Origin: Candidatus Kryptonium thompsonii
GTDB taxonomy: Bacteria; Bacteroidota; Ignavibacteria; Kryptoniales; Kryptoniaceae
Direction of reading: 5' to 3'
Length of the DNA: 64,000 nt
Assembly: GCA_001442925.1 (NCBI GenBank)
Contig: LDXX01000006.1
Coordinates: 310,001 to 374,000, forward strand
Below, in pieces: positions 1 to 9,238 of this stretch. The position numbers and the translations under genes are program-made. The notes under the pieces are model-generated. The model ran no database searches. It had not been told where the DNA came from and saw only the letters and a list, made by a program, of their open reading frames with translations. The first letter of the stretch is position 1, and each line of letters starts with the position of its first letter.

Positions 1-1
1 G

Positions 2-700
2 CGAATTGATATAGTAACAGCTGTTCCGCAAATATTTGAAAGTCCTTTGAATTCAAGCATAATTAAAAGAGCTCGGGAGAAAGGAATAGTTGAAATATAT
101 GTTCATGATTTACACGATTATGGAATTGGGAGGTATAGACAGATTGATGATCACCCATATGGTGGTGGAGCTGGAATGATTTTGAGACCCGAACCAATTT
201 TTGAGTGCATTGAAAAATTGAAAAGTGAAAGGGAGTATGATGAAGTGATTTTTTTGACGCCGGATGGTGAGCTTTTCAATCAAAAAATGGCTAATGAGCT
301 TGCAAAGCTTAATAATGTAATTTTACTTTGTGGTCATTATAAAGGAGTTGATGAAAGAGTTAGGGAGGCGCTTGTGACGAAAGAAATTTCTATTGGTGAT
401 TATGTTCTGACCGGTGGTGAGCTTCCGGCTCTTGTTGTTATTGACGCAACCATTAGGCTAATTCCAGGTGTTTTAAATGATATTGAATCAGCTATGACAG
501 ATTCTTTTCAATCGGGTCTTCTTGATCATCCGCATTATACGAGACCCGCTGAATATAGAGGAATGAAAGTTCCAGAGGTTTTGCTCTCTGGAAATCATGA
601 GTTGATAAGAAAGTGGAGGTATGAAAAAGCACTTGAAAAGACGATAAAAAGAAGGCGTGATTTATTAAACAAAATAATGGGAGACGATAAAAATGGATAA
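2..700 (+). CDS. trmD: tRNA (guanine-N1)-methyltransferase TrmD, 5' end cut by window edge
   Basis: TrmD methylates G37 at N1 in tRNAs that read CNN-type codons, using S-adenosylmethionine, and so prevents frameshifting. The frame is open from base 2 and reads [16 protein letters not shown], the usual TrmD N-terminus. The first TTG at 47 is therefore an internal leucine, and the real start lies one or two codons left of the window. The deep trefoil-knot SAM site is visible in [14 protein letters not shown], and the C-terminal segment [11 protein letters not shown] is typical. It overlaps rplS by 8 bases, the classic rpsP-rimM-trmD-rplS arrangement, so translation is probably coupled. Identification is secure; only the first residues are missing. 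Confidence 0.96.
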   Translation, partial: RIDIVTAVPQIFESPLNSSIIKRAREKGIVEIYVHDLHDYGIGRYRQIDDHPYGGGAGMILRPEPIFECIEKLKSEREYDEVIFLTPDGELFNQKMANELAKLNNVILLCGHYKGVDERVREALVTKEISIGDYVLTGGELPALVVIDATIRLIPGVLNDIESAMTDSFQSGLLDHPHYTRPAEYRGMKVPEVLLSGNHELIRKWRYEKALEKTIKRRRDLLNKIMGDDKNG

Positions 701-1034
701 GGTAAAACTTGTCGAATCAAAATATCTCAGGACGGATATACCAGATTTCAGGCCTGGGGACACCGTTTCCGTTCACGTTCGTGTTGTTGAAGGTGATAAG
801 GAAAGAATTCAAGAATTTGAGGGCATTGTTATTTCAAGGAGAGGTAGTGGTTTAAATGAAACATTTACAGTTCGAAAGGTAAGCGATGGTGTTGGCGTTG
901 AGAGAATCTTTCCGCTTCATTCCCCTTCAATTGCAAAAATTGAGGTAAAGAAGCGTGGCGCTGTTAGGAGGGCGAAGCTTTATTACCTGCGCGAAATGAG
1001 CGCCAGACAAGTAAGGCAGAAAACTTCAGAGTAA
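693..1034 (+). CDS. rplS: 50S ribosomal protein L19
   Basis: L19 sits at the 30S-50S interface and forms an intersubunit bridge. The 113-residue product has the family length and its signature [19 protein letters not shown] followed by [12 protein letters not shown]. The ATG lies inside the last codons of trmD (8-base overlap), so the two genes are translationally coupled and co-transcribed. A strong intrinsic terminator follows 7 bases after the stop codon and ends the ribosomal operon. Nothing unusual is seen. Confidence 0.98.
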   Translation: MDKVKLVESKYLRTDIPDFRPGDTVSVHVRVVEGDKERIQEFEGIVISRRGSGLNETFTVRKVSDGVGVERIFPLHSPSIAKIEVKKRGAVRRAKLYYLREMSARQVRQKTSE

Positions 1035-1040
1035 ATTTTA

Positions 1041-1069
1041 GAGACACGCTTATGCGTGTCTCTTTTTTA
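1041..1069 (+). terminator. Rho-independent terminator after rplS
   Basis: A perfect 9-bp stem (GAGACACGC / GCGTGTCTC) with a 4-base loop (TTAT) is followed directly by a run of T. It lies just after the rplS stop codon and ends the trmD-rplS transcript. Confidence 0.93.
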
Positions 1070-1158
1070 TTAATGGGCTTAAATAGGAGGAGCCAACTTT
1101 TGAAGTAATAGTTGGTTTTTTGGAAAATTTTTAACAAAAATAAAAGAACGCTTGCAAA

Positions 1159-2271
1159 ATGGAGATAGAAATTTCACCAGTTCAGGAAAGATATATCCAA
1201 AAAGCGGGGTTAATGCATATTTTTGAAAAGGTCGTTGAGGGTGAGAGGTTAACATTTGAAGATGGGGTTAAGCTTTACGGCACGAACGATATCCTTGTGC
1301 TTGGTTTTCTTGCAAATATAGTTCGCGAAAGGTTAAACGGCGATAAAACTTATTTCGTGAAAAATCACATCATAAATTATTCAAATATCTGTGAGCTCGA
1401 TTGTAAATTCTGCTCGTTTTACAGGAAAGAAGGTCAAGAAGGAGCGTATAGATTTTCACTTGAGCAAATTTTTGAGAAGATTCGACCTTTGAAGGATGAA
1501 ATTGTTGAGGTTCATATAGTTGGGGCGCTCGATCCGAGGTTACCGTGGGAATATTACCTTGATATGATGCGAGGCATAAAGGATATAAATCCAAAGATCA
1601 ACATAAAAGCTTTTACTGCGGTTGAGATAGACTACTTCGCGAGGATGTTTGGAAAAACATATGAGGAAGTTCTTTCAGAACTTAAAGAGGCAGGACTTGA
1701 TACGATGCCAGGCGGTGGTGCTGAAGTTTTTAGTGAAAGAGTTAGACAAAAATTATTCCCCGATAAAATTGGTGCAAAGGAGTGGCTTGAGGTGCATAGA
1801 ACTGCGCATAAACTTGGGATAAGAACTAATGCAACGATGCTTTATGGTCATATGGAAACAGTTGAAGAGAGGGTTGAACATTTAATAAAACTTCGAGAAT
1901 TACAAGATGAAACTGGTGGTTTTTTAACTTTTATTCCTTTGCCATATCATCCCAAGAATAATAAATATGCTGGTGATTGGGTGACGGGTTTGCAGAATTT
2001 AAAAAGCTTTGCTGTCGCCAGGTTGATGCTTGATAATTTCCCACATATAAAGTGCTTTTGGGTTTCGACAGGTGTAAAAGTAGCACAAATTTCGCAAAAC
2101 TTCGGAGTTGATGATCTTGATGGAACAGTTCGAGAAGAAAGGATTTACCATATGGCTGGTGCTGATACCGCACAATATCTCTCGAAAAATCAACTCATTA
2201 AACTTATCAAAGATGCGGGAAGAACGCCTATTGAAAGGGACGCTTATTACAATGTCATTGCAGAGTATTAA
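1159..2271 (+). CDS. mqnE: Aminofutalosine synthase MqnE (radical SAM)
   Basis: MqnE joins the MqnA product 3-[(1-carboxyvinyl)oxy]benzoate to SAM-derived adenosyl, giving 6-amino-6-deoxyfutalosine in the futalosine pathway to menaquinone. The 370-residue protein has the radical SAM cluster motif CX3CX2C at C78, C82 and C85. The later GGGAEVFSERVRQ segment ends in F, the MqnE rather than MqnC form, and is followed by NATMLYGHMET and QDETGGF, also typical of MqnE. mqnA lies three genes downstream in the same operon, which supports the assignment. MqnC, a paralogue, is the main alternative and is less likely. Confidence 0.93.
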   Translation: MEIEISPVQERYIQKAGLMHIFEKVVEGERLTFEDGVKLYGTNDILVLGFLANIVRERLNGDKTYFVKNHIINYSNICELDCKFCSFYRKEGQEGAYRFSLEQIFEKIRPLKDEIVEVHIVGALDPRLPWEYYLDMMRGIKDINPKINIKAFTAVEIDYFARMFGKTYEEVLSELKEAGLDTMPGGGAEVFSERVRQKLFPDKIGAKEWLEVHRTAHKLGIRTNATMLYGHMETVEERVEHLIKLRELQDETGGFLTFIPLPYHPKNNKYAGDWVTGLQNLKSFAVARLMLDNFPHIKCFWVSTGVKVAQISQNFGVDDLDGTVREERIYHMAGADTAQYLSKNQLIKLIKDAGRTPIERDAYYNVIAEY

Positions 2272-2274
2272 GTC

Positions 2275-3144
2275 ATGGCTAGTTTAAATAAATCTCTTTC
2301 GGTAAATGTAAAGGGTGAATTTTTCGTTGATTCAACTTGTATAGATTGTGATGCTTGCAGACAGATAGCGCCAGAAATTTTCGCTGATTATGGCGGATAT
2401 TCGTATGTGTATTCTCAACCTAAGAGTGATGAACAAAGAAGGAAGGCAATTCAAGCGTTAATTTCTTGTCCTGTCGGGGCAATTGGTATGAAGGCTGATA
2501 AATCTATAATTTCAAAAGTTATGAGCGATTTCCCACTTTTAATTGAAGATGATGTTTTCTATTGTGGTTTTAATTCTGAAAAATCATTTGGGGCAAATAG
2601 TTATTTTATAAAAAATCAAAATGGAAACTGGTTAATTGACTCACCAAGGTTCACTTCACATCTTGTGAAGAAGTTTGAGGCGATGGGAGGAATAAGTTAT
2701 ATTTTCCTTTCGCATCGAGATGATGTAGCTGATGCTGAGAAGTTTGCACTTTACTTTGGGGCTAAGATGATAATTCATAGGCGGGATAGCACCGCAATGA
2801 GAAATGCACAAATCATAATTGATGGAAATGAGAGCATTGAAATAGAACCCGATTTTATAATAATTCCAACGCCAGGGCATACGCCAGGTCATTGTGTTTT
2901 GCTTTATAAAAATAAGTTTTTGTTCACAGGCGATCATCTGTGGTGGGATAGGGAAGAAAAATGTCTGGACGCTGGAAGAGATGTTTGCTGGTATTCGTGG
3001 GATGAACAAATTGAATCAATGAAGAAATTGCTTGATTTTGATTTTGAATGGGTTCTTCCAGGACATGGGCAAAGAGTTAAATTGCCAATCTACATCATGA
3101 AGAAGGAACTTGAAGAGCTTATAAAAAGGATGGGAAAGGTTTGA
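2275..3144 (+). CDS. Ferredoxin domain fused to metallo-beta-lactamase fold protein
   Basis: This 289-residue protein has two domains. Residues 18-70 form a single-cluster [4Fe-4S] ferredoxin with C22, C25, C28 and C65 (CP). Residues 90-289 are a metallo-beta-lactamase fold with SHRDDVAD in place of the usual HxHxDH, then PTPGHTPGHC, TGDHLWWD and a final LPGHG. The SHRDDVAD variant is known in a group of MBL-fold proteins of unknown substrate. The ATG is 3 bases after the mqnE stop and the gene ends 1 base before the next ATG, so it belongs to the menaquinone operon. A role as redox partner or hydrolase in that pathway is inference; the substrate is unknown. Confidence 0.8.
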   Translation: MASLNKSLSVNVKGEFFVDSTCIDCDACRQIAPEIFADYGGYSYVYSQPKSDEQRRKAIQALISCPVGAIGMKADKSIISKVMSDFPLLIEDDVFYCGFNSEKSFGANSYFIKNQNGNWLIDSPRFTSHLVKKFEAMGGISYIFLSHRDDVADAEKFALYFGAKMIIHRRDSTAMRNAQIIIDGNESIEIEPDFIIIPTPGHTPGHCVLLYKNKFLFTGDHLWWDREEKCLDAGRDVCWYSWDEQIESMKKLLDFDFEWVLPGHGQRVKLPIYIMKKELEELIKRMGKV

Positions 3145-3145
3145 G

Positions 3146-4237
3146 ATGAAAATTATTGATAAGATTAAAAAAGCTGAAAAATTACAGAATGAAAGTAAGT
3201 TTGCGAAGGCACTTTCGATTTATGAAAAAGTTGACAAAGAATTACCTGTGGATTCTTTTGATAAAGAATGGCTTTTCTATCTCCGTTTAAACGAGGGGCA
3301 CTGTGCAAGGTTAGCGGGCGAGTTCAAGAAGGCAACAAATTATTATCGTCTCGCTTTGAAGATTGCAAGAAAAATTGATGAAAGAGCTGTAGCTGATGCA
3401 TATGCTGGGCTTGGAACTGCTTTGAGAGCCATAGGAGAATTGCGTAAGGCTATTGAAGTTTTTGATATTGCTCAGGAAATTTATAAAAAAATCGATGACT
3501 TGGAAGGGCAAGCATATGTTTTATGGGCGAGGGGTGGAACTTTGAGATTTATGGGCTCACTTAAGCATGCTTTTGAATCTTTTAAAAAGTCACTCACACT
3601 TTACAAAAAACTTGGGGATAAAGCTGGGATTGGATATTCTCTCTGTGGACTTGGGGGTGTATCGAGAATAATGGGCAATTTTGAAAAATCGCTTGAATTT
3701 TACACGGAAGCCAACGATGTTTTCAAGAAAATAAAAGATAAATTTGGAATTGCTTACTCTTATTGTGGCATCGCGAACGCAAATCGAATGATGGAAAATT
3801 TTGAAAAAGCAGAAAGATATTTTGCTCTTGCGACGAAAAATTATGAAGATATCGGGGATAAAATAAGCTATGCTTACACACTTTGGGGTGAGGGAACGCT
3901 CGCGAAGGTGGTTGGTGATACTGATAAAGCAGTGGAAAAGTTTTTAAGGGCTGAAAAAATTTTTACAGAAACAGGAGACAAGCGAGGCTTGATTTATACA
4001 GAACTTGGGAAAATTGAAGTGGAATTTATTCGTGGTGAAAAAATTAACGAACGAAAGTTCAAGTCACTTCTTGCAATTTCAAAAAAATATGGCTATAATT
4101 TTGAACGGCTTCATATCGTTCTTATGGAGAAAATGATCAAAGGTGAGAAGATCGATCCGCTTTACGATGAATATAAAAAGCTTGGTTCAAAGTTTCTTGA
4201 GAGAATAGATGTCAAAATTCCATTAAACTTGCCGTAA
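3146..4237 (+). CDS. Tetratricopeptide repeat protein
   Basis: The 363-residue product has no signal peptide or membrane segment and is built from at least six repeats spaced about 40 residues apart, each with a Y-x-x-G or Y-x-x-x-G core (starting near residues 85, 125, 165, 205, 245 and 285). This is the longer TPR_12-like form, which usually acts as a protein-binding scaffold. It sits between the ferredoxin-MBL gene (1-base gap) and mqnA (21-base gap), so it is made together with menaquinone enzymes. No enzymatic motif is visible. A scaffold role for the pathway is only suggested by position. Confidence 0.78.
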   Translation: MKIIDKIKKAEKLQNESKFAKALSIYEKVDKELPVDSFDKEWLFYLRLNEGHCARLAGEFKKATNYYRLALKIARKIDERAVADAYAGLGTALRAIGELRKAIEVFDIAQEIYKKIDDLEGQAYVLWARGGTLRFMGSLKHAFESFKKSLTLYKKLGDKAGIGYSLCGLGGVSRIMGNFEKSLEFYTEANDVFKKIKDKFGIAYSYCGIANANRMMENFEKAERYFALATKNYEDIGDKISYAYTLWGEGTLAKVVGDTDKAVEKFLRAEKIFTETGDKRGLIYTELGKIEVEFIRGEKINERKFKSLLAISKKYGYNFERLHIVLMEKMIKGEKIDPLYDEYKKLGSKFLERIDVKIPLNLP

Positions 4238-4258
4238 AAACTAAACTTGGTTTTATGA

Positions 4259-5080
4259 ATGCCAAGAGCGAAACTTGGTGTCTTCGATTTTTTAAATGCT
4301 AAGCCATTAATTTATGCGATTGAGAAAAATAAAATCCCACATAATTTTGAGCTAGTCTATGATATCCCTTCTCAAATTGCAATAAAACTTTTGAACAAAG
4401 AAATAAACGCTGGACTTGTCCCATCAATTCATTATGCGAAATATTCAGTTAAGTACCGTATCGTCCCTAGTATTTGTATTGCGTCGCATGGTGCGGTAAA
4501 TAGCATTCGTCTTTATTTCAGGAAGGATCTGAAGGATATAAAAACAGTTGCTACGGATATAAGTTCGATGACATCTGTGATACTTGCGAGAATTATATTG
4601 TCGGAAAAGTATAGTGTAAACCCAAAGTTTATTGCTATGAATCCAGACCTTGCGGTAATGCTTTCAAAGGCAGATGCAGCGCTTTTGATTGGGGATCATG
4701 CACTTTTTGAGGAGAGTGGTTATGAGTCTTATATTGACCTTGGTGATGAATGGGATGATTTGACTGGTTTGCCTTTTGTTTATGCCCTTTGGGTTGGAAG
4801 AAGGGAAAGTTTAAGCCAGGAAGATGTGATGAGCTTAATAAATGCGAAAAAATATGGAATCCAAAACATTGATGTGATTTCAGATGAGGCAAGTGAAAGA
4901 TATGGGGTTGATTTTGAATTCTGTAAAGCTTACTTGACACAAAATTTACACTATGATCTCGGAGAAGCTGAAATAAATGGAATGAAGGAATTTTTTACCT
5001 ATGCATTTTACTATGGGATAATTGAGTTCATTCCTGAGATAAAGTTTTATGAGTTTGAAAATGAAGTTTTGAAAAAGTGA
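4259..5080 (+). CDS. mqnA: Chorismate dehydratase MqnA
   Basis: MqnA dehydrates chorismate to 3-[(1-carboxyvinyl)oxy]benzoate, the first step of the futalosine route to menaquinone. The 273-residue protein has the family N-terminus LGVFDFLNAKPLIYAI and the NAGLVPSIHYAK segment of this periplasmic-binding-protein-like fold. DAALLIGDHAL and LPFVYALWVGR follow in the expected order. It shares an operon with mqnE. MqnD, a relative of similar fold, is a weaker alternative because the N-terminal NA-PL motif is characteristic of MqnA. The 3' end overlaps the possible GTG start of the next gene. Confidence 0.9.
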   Translation: MPRAKLGVFDFLNAKPLIYAIEKNKIPHNFELVYDIPSQIAIKLLNKEINAGLVPSIHYAKYSVKYRIVPSICIASHGAVNSIRLYFRKDLKDIKTVATDISSMTSVILARIILSEKYSVNPKFIAMNPDLAVMLSKADAALLIGDHALFEESGYESYIDLGDEWDDLTGLPFVYALWVGRRESLSQEDVMSLINAKKYGIQNIDVISDEASERYGVDFEFCKAYLTQNLHYDLGEAEINGMKEFFTYAFYYGIIEFIPEIKFYEFENEVLKK

Positions 5081-5094
5081 AATGGGGTGCTGAT

Positions 5095-6456
5095 ATGAAA
5101 ACTATGCTCATTTTACTACCGGACATAAGAGAATTAATTCAAGCGGAAAGAAATGAGGAACTGATTGATATTCTTGATGATTTGCATCCGGCTGACATTG
5201 CTGAGATAATTTCTGAATTACCGGAAGATGAGAAAATAAAACTTTTTAAACTTGTTAGAAGGGAAAAAGCTATTGAAGTTTTTGATGAGCTTGATGAAAA
5301 TGATCAGATCTTGATACTTGAAAATCTTCCCGTCGAGGATAGATCTTTCCTTTTGAACGAAATGTCGCCGGATGAGAGGGCGGATTTATTTGAGGAACTA
5401 AGCGTGGATAAGACGCAGGAATATGGAGCGTTGATGACGGAGGAAGCCAGGCGTGAAGTTGAAATTTTAACATCTTATCCTTCCGAGACCGCCGGTGGTT
5501 TGATGACGACTGAGTTTGCTTCTGTTATGGAAAGCATGTCAGTTGGTGAGGCAATCGAGTTTTTAAGGATGACAGCTCCAGATAAAGAGACAATTTATTC
5601 AATTTATGTCACAAGTGAGAAGGGGGTTCTTGTTGGTGTCGTCCAGTTAAAAGATTTGATTTTATCTGATCCGAAAAAGCGAATAAGCGACATAATGGAT
5701 GAAAAGGTGATAAGCGTCGAAGTTAACGCTGATCAAGAAGAGGTCGCATCAATTATGAAAAAATACAATTTAACCGTTATCCCGGTTGTTGATGAATACC
5801 GCAAACTTCTTGGTATAATCACGATTGATGATATAATTGATGTCATCCACGAAGAGGCATCCGAAGATATTGCGAAGATGGTTGGAACTCAACTTGAAGA
5901 TATAGAGACATTGCTTTCACCTTTGAAATCTGCGAGGTTAAGAATGCCATGGTTGATTTTAACTTATATTGGAGAGATATTTGTTTCATTCATTGTTAAA
6001 CATTTTGAACCGACGCTGCAACAGGTTATTGCTTTAGCTTCTTATATGCCGCTTATCGCAGCTATGGGAGGGAATGTGGGAACGCAAGCTTCCACTATTT
6101 GTGTTCGTGGTCTTGCTACAGGGAGTATAAAAATGGGCGACTTGAAAAGAGTCCTGGTGAAGGAAACATTGGCGGGATCTATTATGGGATTTGTTTACGG
6201 TTTGGTTCTTGCGCTTATAACACTTTTAGTGTATGGGCTTAAATATTCATTTGTTTTGCCTATGAGTGCTTTTGTTGGATGTCTTGCGTCGATGACTTTT
6301 TCTTCTGTTATGGGGACGATAGAACCGTTCGTTTTAATAAAATTGAAGAGAGATCCTGCAACCGCAGTAGGTCCACTTGTTACAACTGGAACAGATATTT
6401 TAAGCTCTGCAACTTATTTGACATTTGCAACATTGTTATTAAAGCTTTTGAGCTAA
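5095..6456 (+). CDS. mgtE: Magnesium transporter MgtE
   Basis: MgtE is a homodimeric Mg2+ channel gated by its own cytosolic Mg2+-sensing domains. The protein shows, in order, an N-domain of helical repeats with HPADIAEIISELPE, a linker with SETAGGLMT, two CBS domains (about residues 130-255) and five membrane helices (about 280-453) containing GNVGTQAST near the pore. The chosen ATG at 5095 follows GGGGTG. A GTG at 5077 that overlaps the mqnA stop would add six residues. It is probably in the mqn operon by position, with no functional link evident. Confidence 0.93.
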   Translation: MKTMLILLPDIRELIQAERNEELIDILDDLHPADIAEIISELPEDEKIKLFKLVRREKAIEVFDELDENDQILILENLPVEDRSFLLNEMSPDERADLFEELSVDKTQEYGALMTEEARREVEILTSYPSETAGGLMTTEFASVMESMSVGEAIEFLRMTAPDKETIYSIYVTSEKGVLVGVVQLKDLILSDPKKRISDIMDEKVISVEVNADQEEVASIMKKYNLTVIPVVDEYRKLLGIITIDDIIDVIHEEASEDIAKMVGTQLEDIETLLSPLKSARLRMPWLILTYIGEIFVSFIVKHFEPTLQQVIALASYMPLIAAMGGNVGTQASTICVRGLATGSIKMGDLKRVLVKETLAGSIMGFVYGLVLALITLLVYGLKYSFVLPMSAFVGCLASMTFSSVMGTIEPFVLIKLKRDPATAVGPLVTTGTDILSSATYLTFATLLLKLLS

Positions 6457-6458
6457 AT

Positions 6459-6998
6459 GTGAAGATTCTACTTGCCTATTTTTCATTTACTGGCAACACC
6501 GAAAAGGTTTCGAAGCTTATTTTAAAATGTCTTCAGGAAAGTGGAATCAATTGTGATATCTTTAAAATTGAGCCAATCCTTAAGCTTAAATATCTACCGT
6601 GGCTTTTTCTTTCATTTATTCCAGGTTTGCCCTTCCCTGTAAAAAATTTGAAGCTACTGAATCTGGGGAATTATGATGCCATTATACTTGGCTCGCCGAA
6701 GTGGTCATTGAGTTGTCCACCTGTAACTTATTTTATTCGTTTTTTAAAAAGCGAAAGATTAAAAGCCAAGTCTTCATTGAGAATTTTTTTGTTTATAACA
6801 TATGGTGGTTTTGGTGAAGATAGTTATATTCAAAAGTTGAAGAAGAATTTAGAAGAGTGCGGGTTTAATGTCCCTATAGCAAGTAAGTTTAAACGGAGTG
6901 AAATTAAAGATGGGAAAGCAATTGAGGGAATAAATAAATTTTGTTCTGAGATCTTACTTTCACTCAGTCCATCTCACCCTAATATTTCCAAGTCCTGA
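6459..6998 (+). CDS. Flavodoxin-like protein
   Basis: The 179-residue product begins KILLAYFSFTGNTEKV. SFTGNT is the FMN-phosphate loop of flavodoxins, ILGSPKWSL is the second flavin-contact strand and FITYGGFGED the third. The GTG at 6459, two bases after the mgtE stop, gives the natural flavodoxin start; the upstream in-frame extension inside mgtE is not protein-like. A flavodoxin or flavin reductase carrying electrons in the cytoplasm is likely, perhaps for radical SAM enzymes such as MqnE, but the partner is unknown. The last 39 bases overlap the convergent gene on the other strand. Confidence 0.8.
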   Translation: MKILLAYFSFTGNTEKVSKLILKCLQESGINCDIFKIEPILKLKYLPWLFLSFIPGLPFPVKNLKLLNLGNYDAIILGSPKWSLSCPPVTYFIRFLKSERLKAKSSLRIFLFITYGGFGEDSYIQKLKKNLEECGFNVPIASKFKRSEIKDGKAIEGINKFCSEILLSLSPSHPNISKS

Positions 6999-7814
6999 TT
7001 CAATGAAGATGTTAATTTTTTTTTGCGCATCATCATAGTTGAAACTTATGAATTTATCACCCCTTTTGTAGAAGTTGTCGAACTTTTTAGATGTGAAGAA
7101 ACTTGAGGATGGAGTTATGATTGCGCCGACATCTTTTGGCAGATAAACATCAAGGTTTCCAAATCCAATTTCAAAATTTACATCGGCGTCGTCAAGAAGT
7201 TCTCCCGATAGATCAATGTCAAAAGAACCCATTCCACCAGAAACTTTAAGATTTTTAAATCTCGCATTGCCAAGTTTTTCACCGTCAAATTTAGCGACCC
7301 CCGCCTCAATCTCAAATTTTCGCATGGTTATTTTGTTTGGGCTTGTGAATTTAAGATTAGTGCTACTAACTCCTGTTGAAATTTTCAGATTTTTTAAACT
7401 CAATCCGCCAAGTTCAATGTCCGCCTTGCTTGCCCCCAGCTCAATATCAAGCGTTGTTGGTATATCCTTGCAAAGTTTTATGTACCATTTTGCATCATCT
7501 GTACGTTTTATGGAAGTTCCAGAAGTTAACTCAAAATCAAGATATCCAATATCCTCGTCAACGGAATACTTGATATCGACCAAACTTTTTTCAGGAATTC
7601 GACTGTAGCCATCTATCACCACTATCTTATCATTACTTCCGGGCAAGATATAAAAAACACCCGCACCCCCAGAGATTTTTATCTTTAACTCTTTTTCATT
7701 TTTTCTCGGTATCTCCTTGTGAAACCTTGGCTTATAAAACGGTTCTTCTTGAGAATTTGCTATCTGAAAAAGTAAAATTGCTATCAAAATTATTTTAAAT
7801 TCGTGGATTTTCAA
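6960..7814 (-). CDS. Exported protein with LiaF/DUF4097-like beta-helical repeats
   Basis: The protein begins with a short signal peptide (hydrophobic IILIAILLFQIANSQ), so it is exported to the periplasm or outer membrane. The rest is repetitive beta structure such as LKISTGVSSTNLKF, FEIEAGVAKFDGEKLG and LKVSGGMGSFDIDLSG. These resemble the putative-adhesin DUF4097/LiaF-like C-terminal fold. A TTG start at 7814 is the only start before the signal peptide; an in-frame stop lies just upstream. It is the last gene of an eight-gene operon, directly downstream of an ECF sigma factor. That position suggests envelope-stress function, which is inference. Confidence 0.72.
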   Translation of the reverse strand: MKIHEFKIILIAILLFQIANSQEEPFYKPRFHKEIPRKNEKELKIKISGGAGVFYILPGSNDKIVVIDGYSRIPEKSLVDIKYSVDEDIGYLDFELTSGTSIKRTDDAKWYIKLCKDIPTTLDIELGASKADIELGGLSLKNLKISTGVSSTNLKFTSPNKITMRKFEIEAGVAKFDGEKLGNARFKNLKVSGGMGSFDIDLSGELLDDADVNFEIGFGNLDVYLPKDVGAIITPSSSFFTSKKFDNFYKRGDKFISFNYDDAQKKINIFIESGLGNIRVRWTE

Positions 7815-7874
7815 CTTGGCGCATTTTTATTTTTAGACCTATGATTAATTTTACGAAAAATTTAAACTTCAGTT

Positions 7875-8477
7875 TCAATATTGCTTTAACAGCTTATCCT
7901 TCAACTTTTTGTAAAGTAATTCTCTCGCCCTAAAAATATGGACCTTAACCGTTCCGATCGGCAGTTTCAATTCCTTGGCAATTTCTTCATAAGACTTGTC
8001 CTCGAAATGTCGCATTATGATAACTTTTCGATAATGCTCTGGGAGAGAATTAATTGCTTCGTGGATAATTTCGTTTCTTTGTTTCTGAAAGAGTTCATGG
8101 TCTGGAAGTTTGCTCCAGTCGGGGATATCGCGCTGGATTGAATCCTCTTCAAGTTCATATTCTTCGTCAAGTGAGTAGGTTGATAATTTCTTACGTCGAA
8201 CGAAATCTATGCAGTGATTTGTTGCAATTTTGTAAAGCCATGTTGAGAATGAGAACTCAGATTTGAATTTTGATATTGAGATAAAAGCTTTCGTGAAAAT
8301 TTCTTGAACTAAATCATCGACTTCACTCTTTTGTCTTACAATTCGAAGGACGATTGACTCAACTTTTCGTTTATATCTATTCATCAATTCAACATAAGCA
8401 AGTTCATCTTTTTTGATGGCAAGTTTAACAAGCTCTGTGTCGGTCAATTTTTTATAGTCTTTTTTGCTTCCTTTCAT
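7875..8477 (-). CDS. ECF-type RNA polymerase sigma factor
   Basis: This 200-residue protein is a two-domain sigma-70 factor. Region 2 has DDLVQEIFTKAF and STWLYKIATNHCIDFVRRKK. Region 4 has LPEHYRKVIIMRHFEDKSYEEIAKEL followed by a helix-turn-helix with GTVKVHIFRARELL. Regions 1.1 and 3 are absent, as in RpoE-like factors. The ATG at 8477 is preferred; a TTG at 8483 would add two residues and overlap the upstream gene. No anti-sigma factor is encoded beside it. The downstream gene encodes an exported beta-repeat protein, a possible target or sensor. Confidence 0.9.
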   Translation of the reverse strand: MKGSKKDYKKLTDTELVKLAIKKDELAYVELMNRYKRKVESIVLRIVRQKSEVDDLVQEIFTKAFISISKFKSEFSFSTWLYKIATNHCIDFVRRKKLSTYSLDEEYELEEDSIQRDIPDWSKLPDHELFQKQRNEIIHEAINSLPEHYRKVIIMRHFEDKSYEEIAKELKLPIGTVKVHIFRARELLYKKLKDKLLKQY

Positions 8478-8479
8478 TT

Positions 8480-9226
8480 TCAATGAATTGTTTTGTGTAA
8501 GAAATCAGATGCTATGTAAAAAAGCAACATTCCGATAAAAACGACAATTGGAGCAAGCTTTGTTTTTGAATTGTTAATTTCAGGAACCAAATCAGTTGTG
8601 CCAACATAAAGACCAACTCCAGATATGAATGCGAAGAGATAGCCTGTAAGTTTCGGACTGATTAGCGGTGCTATTAAGGCGCTTAGAACCCCAGCAAATG
8701 TAGCAAGACCCACAAGTGAAGTAAGGATAAGTGATGTGATAACTTTTTTACCTGAGGCTGAAAGGACTGATGCTACTGTCATTCCTTCTGGAAACTTGTG
8801 TAAGAAAATACCCATAAAAAGCAGAAGCCCGATTGTGTAGTTATATTTTAAGCCTATTGCGATAGCCATCCCATCAAAAAAAGCATGGACGAAAAGACCA
8901 AAGAAAATTGAATAACTTGCCGTTGTTGAGACCAAATGTTCGGCGTGTGTTTCTTCACCAAAGTGTAAATGTGGGACAAGTGTATGTTCAAAAAGGTGAA
9001 GTGTTGCATAGCCGAGCATAATTAAGATTGCACCTGCTTCACCAATTGACTTTACCGACTCTGGGATAAGATTTGTTAGAACAAGTGCAATTATGAAACC
9101 AGCGCCGATGGCAAGTGTGTAATCTTGAAATTTTTGAGGCCATTTTTTTGTGAGAATTATGATTAAAGCTCCGATGATTTCAGCAATTGTTGCCGTTAAC
9201 CCAAGTATTAAAATTAAAATTGTCAT
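8480..9226 (-). CDS. ZIP family divalent metal transporter
   Basis: The 248-residue membrane protein has about eight helices. The metal-site motifs of the ZIP family are present as HAFFDGMAIAIG in helix 4 and HKFPEGMTV in helix 5. ZIP proteins carry Zn2+, Fe2+ or Mn2+ toward the cytoplasm; the substrate cannot be read from sequence. A histidine-containing loop (HLHFGEETHAEHL) probably binds metal. It lies in the minus-strand operon, 12 bases after nhaC and adjoining the sigma factor gene. Confidence 0.9.
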   Translation of the reverse strand: MTILILILGLTATIAEIIGALIIILTKKWPQKFQDYTLAIGAGFIIALVLTNLIPESVKSIGEAGAILIMLGYATLHLFEHTLVPHLHFGEETHAEHLVSTTASYSIFFGLFVHAFFDGMAIAIGLKYNYTIGLLLFMGIFLHKFPEGMTVASVLSASGKKVITSLILTSLVGLATFAGVLSALIAPLISPKLTGYLFAFISGVGLYVGTTDLVPEINNSKTKLAPIVVFIGMLLFYIASDFLHKTIH

Positions 9227-9238
9227 TTTTTCAAATTT

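Noticed and set aside
1093-1120. Second hairpin after rplS (CCAACT / AGTTGG then T run)
   Set aside because: Only a 6-bp stem with an 11-base loop, placed after an already strong terminator; could be a weak backup but is not convincing.
6279-6458. N-terminal extension of the flavodoxin-like frame into mgtE
   Set aside because: The extra residues are the shadow of mgtE in another frame, with no protein-like pattern; flavodoxin homology starts at the GTG at 6459.
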